Shown here one piece after another: positions 18,123 through 27,593 of a DNA stretch of 28,758 nucleotides. Origin of the DNA: Phoronis australis (lineage: Eukaryota; Phoronida; Phoronidae); assembly GCA_002633005.1 (NCBI GenBank), contig NMRA01000078.1:706277-735034 (forward strand), read 5' to 3'. How positions within the stretch are numbered: the stretch's first letter is position 1; each line of letters starts with the position of its first letter. Position numbers and translations under genes: made by a program. Below the pieces are notes generated by a model. It had not been told where the DNA came from and searched no databases. It saw nothing but the letters and a program-made list of their open reading frames with translations.

Positions 18123-19015
18123 GTGATTTTCGCGGTGCCATAGACAAAAGCAAGCCAATATAACTAACAGTTTGTTACATTTGACAATTTCTGGCATTAG
18201 TGGGCTCATAGACCCAATTCACGCGGCGGACATTAAAATCCAAAGCGAGGCTCACTGCGATAAACAAAGCGGAAATTTACATTGCGTGAGTTGAATGGCC
18301 GGTGTTTGGAGTCCAACCTGAATATTAAATCTTAAAAAATGTGTTAGATAATTAACCACAGAGACGTACAAAAATACAGTTAAAGAACAAGTCAATGCAC
18401 CGGAAAGTTGTCTGACGAAAGGATATAATTTTTTTCGGAAAACTAGGTTCGAAACATGAAAAGTAAACACGACCAAATTGCGGCGATCGTAGTATTACGG
18501 ATTAGGTATCATGCTGAATGCAAGGTTACGTTTCTTCTAATAAATTTTTGATAAAAATGCTTTCTACACAAACCAGGTCATCTGGTCGTATTGTATACGA
18601 GTTGAAGATATATTCGGCAGTGGTGGCTCATAGTATTTTGCTGTCATGTGCAATTAGTCTCATCTGGTTTAATTTGTTGATCAAGAGTAGGCCTATTAGC
18701 TACAAGCATAGCCTAGGTCCTGGGGACGTAGGCACTACCGGGACTAACAATTGATTTGTCATTGATCTGAAAGAATACTTGATGTTATTAAATATATATT
18801 TTGATTACGATAAAAAACCAGGCTCGCAATTGAAAATAAAAATTATATGACCATCAATTCTGCTTTCTTGGTTTTAATAATTACGTCTATTTCATGTATT
18901 TTATTTTTCAAATATCAATCTCGACAAAGATGAATTTTAAAATTAGAACACCTAATTCTTTCGTCCAAAGCATAACCTCGTTTTAGACCTTACTTTCAGT
19001 TAACTGGACAGAACA
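18123..19015. other. A/T-rich DNA without recognised features
   Basis: Strongly A/T-rich, especially 18770-18960. No supported frame, RNA or repeat. Confidence 0.4.
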
Positions 19016-19559
19016 CAGTGGCGGATTTAGAGCGGAGCCAAGGGGCCATTACCCCCCCCCTAAAATTCTNCCCCCCCCCCAACTCAAAGTCCTGGATCCC
19101 CCTAGAACAAGCATAGCTGTCATTTTTCTCCAGAGGCCTCGGGCCGGGGGGAAACAGGTGCCTGTGCGGCCTTCTGAGAGGTGAACGTTTCGCCGAGTGA
19201 CGGGTCAGTGAAAACTCTACTGACCTCCCGATCAAAATCAATAGCACCCCGCCCTGTTGCAAGCTGTCATAGCTCTGTCTCAAGTAGCATTTTCAGTCTG
19301 TGGCTGATCTCAGGATACCATGAGGGGGGGCCGACATCCTCAGAGAAGCGGGCAAAGCGAGATTGTATGCACGCAGGCGGCCCGGTATACCTTCAGCTCA
19401 GGAAATCTGTCGTTGGACTAAAATAAAAAAAACAGAACGCGTTTCCCCCCCTTGTCCACTACCGGTCCTAGCTCGAACTCAATATTTCCTCCCGCTTCAG
19501 GTTTTGCTGGTTTATTTTGCTTGCGGTAGTCAAGGGGGGGCCCCTTAAATCCGCCTATG
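19016..19559. mobile_element. DNA-transposon relic with GGCGGATTTA terminal inverted repeats
   Basis: The left end is CAGTGGCGGATTTAG. The right end, reverse-complemented, is CATAGGCGGATTTAAGG, and both are followed by GGGGCC-type sequence and C runs. CAGNGGCGGAT ends are typical of hAT-like non-autonomous elements. The interior is much more GC-rich than the surroundings. On the minus strand one frame reads RFARFSEDVGPPSWYPEISH and continues, past a single TGA, with GAIDFDREVSRVFTDPSLGE. This looks like a decayed protein-coding interior. No 8-base target duplication is evident. The N at 19070 lies in a C homopolymer and probably reflects unresolved run length. Confidence 0.6.
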
Positions 19560-19657
19560 GTTTTGTACTTTTTCAAATTGTCACCTCTGTGGTCACAGGT
19601 GATTTCAGTTGAACCGTTGGAGAGAAATTTTCAATCACTAAGGGAATCAGGCCTCGT

Positions 19658-19749
19658 CAGGGGCCAGGAATTTCGCGTGATTTTTCAATATTTTTGAGAG
19701 GGGAATAGGGTCAGTATTTGGCCCCAAAATTGAGGGATTGAGGGCCCTG
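19658..19749. mobile_element. Possible small inverted-repeat element
   Basis: The left end CAGGGGCCAGG and the reverse-complemented right end CAGGGCCCTC bracket 92 bases containing TTTTTCAATATTTTTGAGAG and GGGAATAGGG. The end symmetry is imperfect and no target duplication is seen, so this is only a suggestion. Confidence 0.25.
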
Positions 19750-21220
19750 TCCTTTTTGTAAAGAAAAATGCATCACGCTTCAACCCATAGTCATGAAAAC
19801 ACAGCCTGGCTGGCCGAAGATTCTCCGGTCCTCGTTGCTATGGCGGCATCCGAGATGCGACAAATTATGATTCGAAAAAAGTTATAAATTTTACATGGAC
19901 ATATTTTCCTTCATCGCGGGGTATGGCAAGGACCCAACGCTTCTGAATCCCAACGTCCTTAGGGATTGTAAAACAGACAGTTGAGTGTCTGTATTTTTTC
20001 TAGCTGTTCGATCAACGCAGTACAACTACGCGGATAAGCCAACACTGAGAGCTATCGTAGCGAGCCTCGTTTTGGAACGCGCCTCCTGTCGGCGTGAATA
20101 GGGTCTATAGTGATGCTTTTAACATACTGTAGGAATCAAAGTTACAACTGTTACCATTCGAGACAGGCTTAAAGCCATATACTCTGAACTTCAGGTCTGT
20201 AGACTTAGGACTTCGGAAATCATACTACATAAACAACATTAAAAAGCACCCATGTTCACGTCAACCCCAGAAACCCGAATTTCCTGACATAGAGAGTTGA
20301 CCACTCATGTTTGAGTGGTTAAACTCGCACTGACCGCAGTCCCCCTCAGAGACTGACCCTTATTTTCACGATAATTCTGAGCAGGCATGCAAGTGGACTT
20401 AAGTGAGCACCAAATGCCCCTGGAACAAGAACAGAAGGGAGTTGGTAGGCTGCATCTACTATCCTATGTAACACAGTAAGTCAATAACTGATGTTGAAAA
20501 CATGCTTACAACGGACACTTTCCTTGAAGAATCTTGGCAACATTACCACTATATTTCTAATCAAATACAACTCGTATATACTGCTTGAAACCTCGACTAC
20601 TGTTGGCATTCACACTACAACAGTATTAATAAATTTAATGTCTAACCTTTTCAGTTTTCTTTGATAACCCACAAATTGCATTTATTTCGTTTAAGAGACA
20701 CATTAAGTTGCAAAATTTTTAGGACAAACAAATTTCGTCAACTTTGGCATGTCATGTCAGGTTCTACGGAAAGTCGCTTTGTTGTCAGTCAGTTACATTT
20801 ACTGCCAAACAGCAGAAGTGATTCACTGTTAGTGTTTCAGAACTATAATATGAAATTTTCTTGTTTTCTATCGACCTTTGTCAATGGGGACTTATTTTTG
20901 CCACTGCGATCGCTGGAACCGTGTGTCCTTACGGTCCTCATCTTCCCAGGCATTTGTTATGGACTGTGATTGTTTATCAAAGTTTATTCCCCACATTACA
21001 GGTCAATATGTGCATGACTGGTTGATGCACTGACAACAGACTCCAGCAACAACAAACTGTTAGTTCTGAGCGAGCCAAGAAACCACTTCCCATCTAAGTC
21101 AGTGCTCAAAACAAGCCAAAAGGCCCGCTCAAGAAGTACATCTGACGGCATATACTACACTCCTATTCCCAGATTTGCATTCATACAAAATGATGGCAGA
21201 AAAACGCCCATCCCAATAAT
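19750..21220. other. Unassigned DNA
   Basis: A small perfect hairpin, ACCACTCA-loop-TGAGTGGT, lies at 20300-20319. A 102-codon plus frame at 20661-20969 begins without good context and shows no family similarity, so it is left uncalled. GCTATGGCGGC near 19838 resembles a YY1 site. Confidence 0.35.
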
Positions 21221-21400
21221 ATGAGTGAGGTCAATTTCCTAATTGCACATCACTTTTTCTGCTTGTATATAATACACCTCTCTGTATCAAGTTTCAATGA
21301 AATCCGTAAATCGTTAATCTTTAAATATCATTGGGAAACCCTCCTCCACCAAACAACAGTTGTTGAGAACAAAACGGCCACTAGGAGGTACTGCAGTAGT
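21221..21400. repeat. Solitary unit of the ~140-bp repeat family
   Basis: CAAGTTTCAATGAAATCCGT (21287-21306) followed by GGCCACTAGGAGGTACTGCA (from 21376) repeats the order of blocks seen in the arrays at 11.2 and 26.4 kb. One unit only, which suggests the family is dispersed as well as tandem. Confidence 0.55.
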
Positions 21401-23256
21401 GGTGCGCACGTGTAAGTTCCTAATATTAAATCCCTGGAGTTAACATCGCCAGCAACATGTGAATGACAGATGACTCGTACATATGCGCAAGCTCAGCTAC
21501 AGAAATAAGGGCTCAAGAATTTCTTCGTGCCTCAAAACTCCTCTGGTGAAAGATATTTGGTTGTTGTTTGGCCATATAATAGCGTCGTCATTTTCAGTTT
21601 CCGCATTTTGCATGAAAAAAACAGACACTGAAACAGGCAGTTATTTGTCAACATTTCTAACTAACGTCCGTCATGCATGCAAACAGCGAGATCGACCAAT
21701 GGTAGTGCCGCAGTAGAATATAGTCAGTATACTATGATTGAATAATCAGGATATCTTATATGAAAAACAAACACGTTTTTCTACCTCAAAGTTCGGTAGT
21801 TGATTGTTTAAGAATTAACAGAAACATCATTTTATCACGTATTATGCTGTGGTCCGAAACTTTACTGGGCGCACCCGGGCAAAAATTTGCAAAAAGAAGT
21901 CGAAAATACTAACCAAAATCCATCAAATTTCTGCATTAGCCCATATTCACAGGACATGTTTACAAATTATCATCAGGGCTGCTTTAAGTGTTATTTATTT
22001 GAACTAGACTTGGCAACAACCATCGGAATCAGCAGAGTCCCTTTATGTTTGCCAGTTATCTGTCAAGAAGTGTAAAAACTCAGCTCCCATAGGTTGGAAA
22101 TTTCAGGTGGCATGTTGGAACTTGATATGAGCTGGCCAAAATTTCAGCTCTCACTTACAAATTTCAGGTCGCAAATGTGACCTGTAGCTCGTTATGTCAA
22201 GTGCTTTGACCCTCACAGTAACTGTGTAGCCTGGTGTCAATCAAAAATGAACTCAGTCTCCAGTTTTTTCCAAGCCACAAAATCATGTAAAACTTTATGA
22301 AGGAACAAGTGGAGACCAATTTCATAATTCGTAAGTGGGCCAAGCAAAATCAAGGTTTTATTACAGAAAGTTTAATTTCAACCAAATATATGCAAAAATT
22401 GAAAAATTAGCCAGCCCCTTAGCATATTTTTTCAAAATATTAATGACAAAACAAATATCTTGTTTTTTCAATAAATTAAAACTTTTCCCACTGGCTCCGA
22501 AGCTTTGGAGTTGCTGAAGCTCCGATCAATCGAACACTCAACTTCCATGCCATCAACAGGGGTCACTGTCCTGCGAATGCTAACATCCAGCAGCCACTGA
22601 TTACTACTGTTAATATTTTGTTTTAATAATTATTACTTTGGCAGCCTAAGCATTCTGTTCCTATTTATCCAAATATTTGATGGATTCTTGACATTAAAAA
22701 AAATCACTGTTATGGAAAATGAGTTCCCACCACGCCAAACTGCCTTTGTCTGGATCAGCCGTTATCCTACTCAAGATTCCATTTTTTCATTGTCGTTTTC
22801 TAGTAAATCGTCATAGTCTCAACATGGCAACCAACTATGGAAACCAACCATGGCAACCGTTGGCTGCCTAGTGAAGTTGATGTTCTAATTTGCATCAGAG
22901 GAGAGGGAGAGGGAGAGGTCCATAATTTTTTATGGCAAACACTGACAAAAACAACAAGGTCATATTAGCGCTGCCTTGTGATAACTTTGCTGAGATATTT
23001 ATCCAAAAGTTGATGGGAACACAAACACATAACTTAACCACAGTTAACCTTCGGTAGTAGTGAAGTTAACTGTATGGGAATGGCCCTGTAAAACTAAGTG
23101 CGTTTATTTCTGACAAGTAAATTCAACAGAACAAATAAAATTGGCTTACATGATGCTAATAAATAATAAAAATCATTTCAGCACAATCAAATTACTGACA
23201 AGAACTTTAATTCATGCATTCCTCGTGTTGGCCATTCACAGATGAACAGCGAATAC
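21401..23256. other. Unassigned DNA
   Basis: No gene was found in 1.8 kb. AAATTTCAGGT-like words recur at about 22099, 22141 and 22159. A repeated CATGGCAACC lies at 22823-22860, and a purine run (GAGAGGGAGAGGGAGAGG) near 22901. An AATAAA on the minus strand at 23108-23103 lies about 100 bases beyond a minus-strand in-frame TAA at 23209-23207. It would serve if the exon at 23418 runs to that stop. Confidence 0.35.
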
Positions 23257-23418
23257 CTGTAGTAAAGCACTGTTTCCCTTCCTGATCAACACGGCACTCG
23301 TCTCTACTTGACATCGGCATATCTCCAGAACGGGGAATCTCGGAGGAAAACTTGTCACAGTACTTCGGATGGCAGCTGTCTAGTTCCACTGTTGTTTGAC
23401 CAGTGTCAGACCTGTCTG
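23257..23418 (-). CDS. Candidate Cys-containing extracellular exon, phase 1-1
   Basis: An acceptor ending TTTTGATATGCGTAG (AG at 23420-23419) enters in phase 1, and the donor ACTACAG/GTATTC after 23257 leaves in phase 1. The 162 bases make exactly 54 codons. Cysteines occur in SCHPKYCDKF and in DECRVDQEGKQCF, linked by a Ser/Pro/Met-rich stretch. Four cysteines in an exon with phase 1 at both ends is the usual form of shuffled extracellular modules, but I cannot match the spacing to a named family. If the donor is not used, the frame continues through GIRCSSVNGQHEECMN to TAA at 23207, giving six cysteines and a terminal exon. Placing it in the mucin-like gene rests only on strand and phase. 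Confidence 0.45.
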
Positions 23419-23665
23419 CTACGCATATCAAAATGTGATGTTAGGGTAAGCATAATGATGCAAAAGTCAAAATAGTCACATGAGAATGTAACGCATTACA
23501 AGAGTGTAAGGTGTCACGAAAAACACACAAGACACAAATGAGTAGTTACATGTGGAGAACGCACGTCAAGGAAATATAAGTTGTCAGACGTAAGAAAGAG
23601 GTGGACTTGAAAGTAAGATGTCACGTGAATACTGCACACCACAAGGACGTCACAAGTGAATGCAG

Positions 23666-23787
23666 CACATACTAGAAGGACAAAATACCATCGCATCTGA
23701 AAACATACATTACAAGGATGAAATAACATCACACGTGAAAACATCATACATTGCAAGCATGAAATAACATCACACGTGAAAACAACA
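23666..23787. repeat. 41-bp minisatellite with E-boxes
   Basis: Three units of 41 bases have the plus-strand core GAAATAACATCACACGTGAA. The last two are nearly identical (starts at 23706 and 23747) and the first is diverged. More distant copies occur on both sides between about 23470 and 23910. CACGTG appears at 23622, 23732 and 23773. The minus-strand frame of 116 codons across the region is a product of the repeat. Confidence 0.7.
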
Positions 23788-24455
23788 GAAAGTGGTTTTA
23801 TAACTGAAAATACGGTTAAAATGGAGAATGAACAAAAAAAATACAGTTGTCTCAGGTGTGTCACAAGTGTAAACAGTCCATCACAAACACTAGATATAAC
23901 ATCACAGGAGAAACGCCAATCACAAGAAGGGGAGCTTGCCAGTGGTCAAGAATGAACTGGGTAGTTTCCTATAAAAGAAGAGTAATTAGGACCGAGACTC
24001 ACTCCAACAAGAACAGTAAAATCTCACCGATTTCAGAGAAAAATAACATCCAAAATTGCCCTTTTCCCATTTTCAAGGTCTCCTTGCATTGCGACTGCCC
24101 AAAATTTTTCTAAAAAATTCTCAAACAGATACCATACAAAGCTTAAACACCATATATATTTTGTATAAGTGTGAAAAAACAAAATGTCAGTTGTCGGCCA
24201 TATTGTGTTCTAAGCTGGAGATCTTACTGTAGCTGACAAACTAAGATGCAATACTTACAAAGTAATAAAAAGTACTTCCTGAAACTTCACATTAGAATAA
24301 CATGACAAAGACAACAAAAACATTAAACGTCAAAATGTGCTTCATACAATTTTTTAAGCATTTTACAACTCCTTCATTAACTCAAGGGTAGTGTATTCAG
24401 TTCTGATAGTAGTCGTGGCCAGTAATAATCAAACACTGAAAAACATCTTCAACAC

Positions 24456-24581
24456 CAGTATTGACATTTTCAAGGCCTACTGCATAAAAGGTCTTTTCTT
24501 TAATAGCAGTAATGTCATGACTTTGCCAAGAATAAGATGGCAAAATCCAAGGCCTTTTACAAATGTCACATATCCCTCCCA
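24456..24581 (-). CDS. Candidate 126-bp exon, phase 1-1
   Basis: The acceptor GAACTTGGCTGTAG (AG at 24583-24582) enters in phase 1. The translation starts GGICDICKRPWILPSYSWQS, then runs through AIKEKTFYAVGLENVNT. The donor ACTG/GTGTTG is weak but leaves in phase 1 after exactly 42 codons. The frame continues to a TGA at 24397 if the donor is not used. A CxxC pair is present, with no recognised domain. The order and phase fit an exon upstream of the Cys-containing one at 23418, but codon use is A/T-ending and chance is a real alternative. Confidence 0.25.
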
Positions 24582-24669
24582 CTACAGCCAAGTTCAAGAT
24601 TCAGTGCCGTAATTAGCCACGTTGTGAGAGAAAAGGGGAAATAGTCAGACATAACGTGCTCACACTTTG

Positions 24670-24713
24670 AGAACCAGTTTGATGCTCCTCCTTGGGTGGA
24701 GAAAACTGGTTCT
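24670..24713. repeat. Perfect 11-bp inverted repeat with inner stem
   Basis: AGAACCAGTTT at 24670-24680 and its exact reverse complement at 24703-24713 flank a 22-base loop. The loop has its own short CTCC/GGAG pairing, so the 44 bases can form a nested hairpin. It could be a MITE remnant or a structured RNA; nothing else supports either. Confidence 0.7.
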
Positions 24714-26216
24714 AAAAATGCGGGCACAATATATCTATTGCCGAAAAAGAGACTGTAAACTTAACTCATTCATAATTGTAATCAACGCCATAATGCATTT
24801 TGAAAAAATTACAACAGGATTGCAATAATATCTAAGCTGAGCCTCAAAAAAGTAACTCATGACGACCATACGAGACTCATCAGCAGTCAACACTGATCTC
24901 GTCAAACAAGCACACAACATACCAAATCGTGCAAACAATACGTACTTTATAGTTCTATGCATGCCGCCAATCAGTGCAAGTCTGCAAGATGAAGAGCATT
25001 TACAAACAGGCAGCACACTATCAGTAGATACGTACATCAAAACCATCAGTTTCAACCGGAGCGCAATCACAAATGTTGGGTTAGGTTTGCTGTCAGAGAA
25101 CGGAGAGAGTGAATTCTTATCCCCTTAATTAAATTCCAACCACACCGACCAATCAAAAGATTGAGGGGCCGCCATTTTGCAAGGGTTACGTTGGTAAGAT
25201 CTTGAGCGTACACATGTCATTCTGTAACTAGTTCTGATGGACGTAAACCCCAGAACGCTGCACATTACAGAGAGAAGGTGTGAGATAAGTGCACATGGGC
25301 AAAGTGATAAATTCTTCAGTAGCGAGTGCGTGCAAGATGGTGGACAGGACTGCCCAGAAAGCTTAACAATAGACCACATTCTTATCTACATTTAAAAACT
25401 GCTCAGGGTCTGGAGTTGATATTAAACTGGAGATATTTATAGTGCCATAGACTCAACGCCAAACTACAGGCCTTTCACTAATACTTAACTCCAGTAACAG
25501 AGGCGGGCTGACGTGAACTGCAGAATCGGTTGAATCTTTCACACCAGCTTCGGTAACGTGAGCAGATACCACTTATGTTATCGCGGTTTTATGAGGGCGC
25601 TACGAAAACATTAAACTGATTCTTTATAAATTTGAATAATCATGCATGGCCGGATAACAAATAAAATGGAGAGCATATACCGTAAAAATTTGTGTTCACG
25701 CCCACGCCCACATAAACACCCATGCCCCACTTTTAAATATTGTATTAAGGCACCAATGCTATTCAATCCATCAGCCAAATGCAAACTTGCATTGTTCGAT
25801 TCCAACACACCGCTCATACCTAACAACACTCCCCTGAAAACACTGACCCATTGACCCCGGCATGAAGACACTAATGAGACTCATTTTGGCAGGAGTGACA
25901 TGATGAAGGCCACCATACACAAGGTACAACAAAGACAAACACCCAACTATGCATGGTGGCCTAGCTAAATAGCTCGTTCACGTCAGCCAACACCTACTAC
26001 AAGAGAAATTATTGAATAAAATAAGCAGCAATAGCAGAGGGAGACACATCTACTGCACCTCGATTTAGGCTTCACATGATGCCGTCTAGGGTGCACCAGG
26101 TACAAGCAGCTTAGGATACTGTGTTGGATGCTAAGTGAGTGGAGCCTTCTAAGGATAGACTAGAGAAGGGTAAATACCAGTGATCAACAGTATGGTCCTG
26201 GAAGGACAGCACTTAC
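24714..26216. other. Unassigned DNA with one promoter-like patch
   Basis: Apart from the patch at 25149-25180, no gene or repeat could be supported. Short open frames on both strands lack composition bias and paired splice signals. Confidence 0.35.
25149..25180. promoter_or_regulatory. CCAAT box and YY1-like site
   Basis: A CCAAT box (ACCAATCA at 25149-25156) is followed 12 bases later by GCCGCCATTTTG, the reverse complement of the YY1 motif CAAAATGGCGGC. A second YY1-like CAAGATGGTGGAC in the opposite orientation lies at about 25333. Such combinations mark TATA-less promoters. No first exon can be tied to it. Confidence 0.3.
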
Positions 26217-26240
26217 CATTCAGTGAACTAGGATCTGGAA
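26217..26240 (-). CDS. Candidate 24-bp micro-exon, phase 1-1
   Basis: The acceptor ACTCTGTGCTTGTTTAG and the donor CTGAATG/GTAAGTGC are both near consensus. The 24 bases encode PDPSSLN with phase 1 at both ends; one other frame is closed by TGA. This is the strongest donor in the right third of the window. So small an exon is unusual, and the pair could be accidental. Confidence 0.3.
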
Positions 26241-26322
26241 CTAAACAAGCACAGAGTGATTGCTCACTAATTAAGGGTTGTATTGAGACGACACTTAACC
26301 CAACTGTCATTCATTACACAGA

Positions 26323-27593
26323 ACAAGGGCAAGGCACAGCATTGAAATGCACACACGACAGCACCACCGCAAATGGTGTACTTCTACAGGTGTTTTTTGT
26401 ATCATAGAAATGGCCATTAGATAGAACAGAATACGTCAAACCCATCCAGACTGGGAAGGCGTTCTGATACAAAACTGTTTGCTCAATTTCATGAAAATAA
26501 ACCATGGAACTCCAAATGTAAAAAAATAAAATTGACACCAGGGGGCACAGCTACTATCCTTCCAGTGGTTTGTCAGATAGAGGGGTTGACGTCAAAAAAT
26601 ACGTCAACATTTTTAAATGGCCACCACATGGGACAGAAAACATCAAATCTGTCTGGACATGGAACAACATAGTCGTCTGCTCAACGGAAACTTTCTTACC
26701 AAATTTCATGAAAATAAATAACATGAACTACGAAGATACAGAGGCAAATGATAAAAAACATTTTGCCACTAGGGAGGAAGGACACTAGTATTCATATCAG
26801 TTCGGCACTCGTTACCATTTGTCACCAGCTCCATACAAGGAATACATCTTTCAAATTTCACGATTCAAAAGATTAAGAAGATTCAGCCGCAGACGCAAAA
26901 AAAAAAACGCCACTACAGGCAACACAGCAGTCGGATCCATCCGAGAAAGTTATGATTAGTTGCGGCCTTCTCATCAGGAAAGCATTAAATTTTCATAATG
27001 ATACCTTGAGCAATTTAGCAGACAAAGAAGCAGACGCCAGAAAACAGACGCAAAAGTACCACAAATGGCCACAAGGTAGCGTAAAATACATCTAATTGGT
27101 ATGAAAATAGAATGGCATTGTTGCCTTCTTGATAAAAACTTATTTGCCAAATTTCATGAAAATCCATCAACAACCTCTGAAGATACACAATAAAGAAAAC
27201 TAAAATAGTCACTATGGGATACAGCCAGACTAGTGGAATCAGTCTACAACTCGTCAGTCATCTGCTGTCAGTTTCATAGGAATACATCTTTCAAATTTCA
27301 CTAAGCTCTTTCAAAAGGTTAATGAGAATCCGTGGCAGACACTAAAAAATTGCCAAAAGGGGGCGTAATCAGACTGATCAGCATCAGTCATCTCCTTCTC
27401 ATCAAAAACACATCATTCTGTCAATTCTCATAATAATCCTTTGAGAGCTTTGGCAGAGCGGGGTGGCGCCAGAAGACTAATGCAAAAATAACAAGAGCAA
27501 CGCAGAGCATTGAAATGCGCCCACGAAAGCATTGCAAATGGTGTGCTTTTAGGGTTATTTATTTGTATCATAAAAATGAGCATTAGATGGCGC
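26323..27593. repeat. Degenerate ~140-bp tandem array, array 2
   Basis: Boxes related to CCACTAGGGGGCAC lie at about 26323, 26414, 26535, 26621, 26766, 26910, 27069, 27209, 27353, 27493 and 27580, all in plus orientation. Most steps are 140 to 159 bases. Steps near 86 to 91 occur at 26323-26414, 26535-26621 and 27493-27580. Segments 26321-26460 and 27491-27620 share a longer match (GCATTGAAATGC, AAATGGTGT, TTTGTATCATA, AATGNNCATTAGAT), which indicates a higher-order unit. Each unit also has a CCAAATTTCATGAAAAT-type block. Same family as the array at 11.2 kb. No coding frame spans it. Confidence 0.8.

Noticed and set aside
23514-23864. 116-codon minus-strand Cys/Val-rich frame
   Set aside because: It runs through the 41-bp repeat and has no splice or start signals; the apparent cysteine pattern follows the repeat period.
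26690-26730. Minus-strand acceptor and donor near consensus around 28 bases
   Set aside because: The bases are the conserved CCAAATTTCATGAAAAT block of the ~140-bp repeat, so the splice-like signals come from the repeat.
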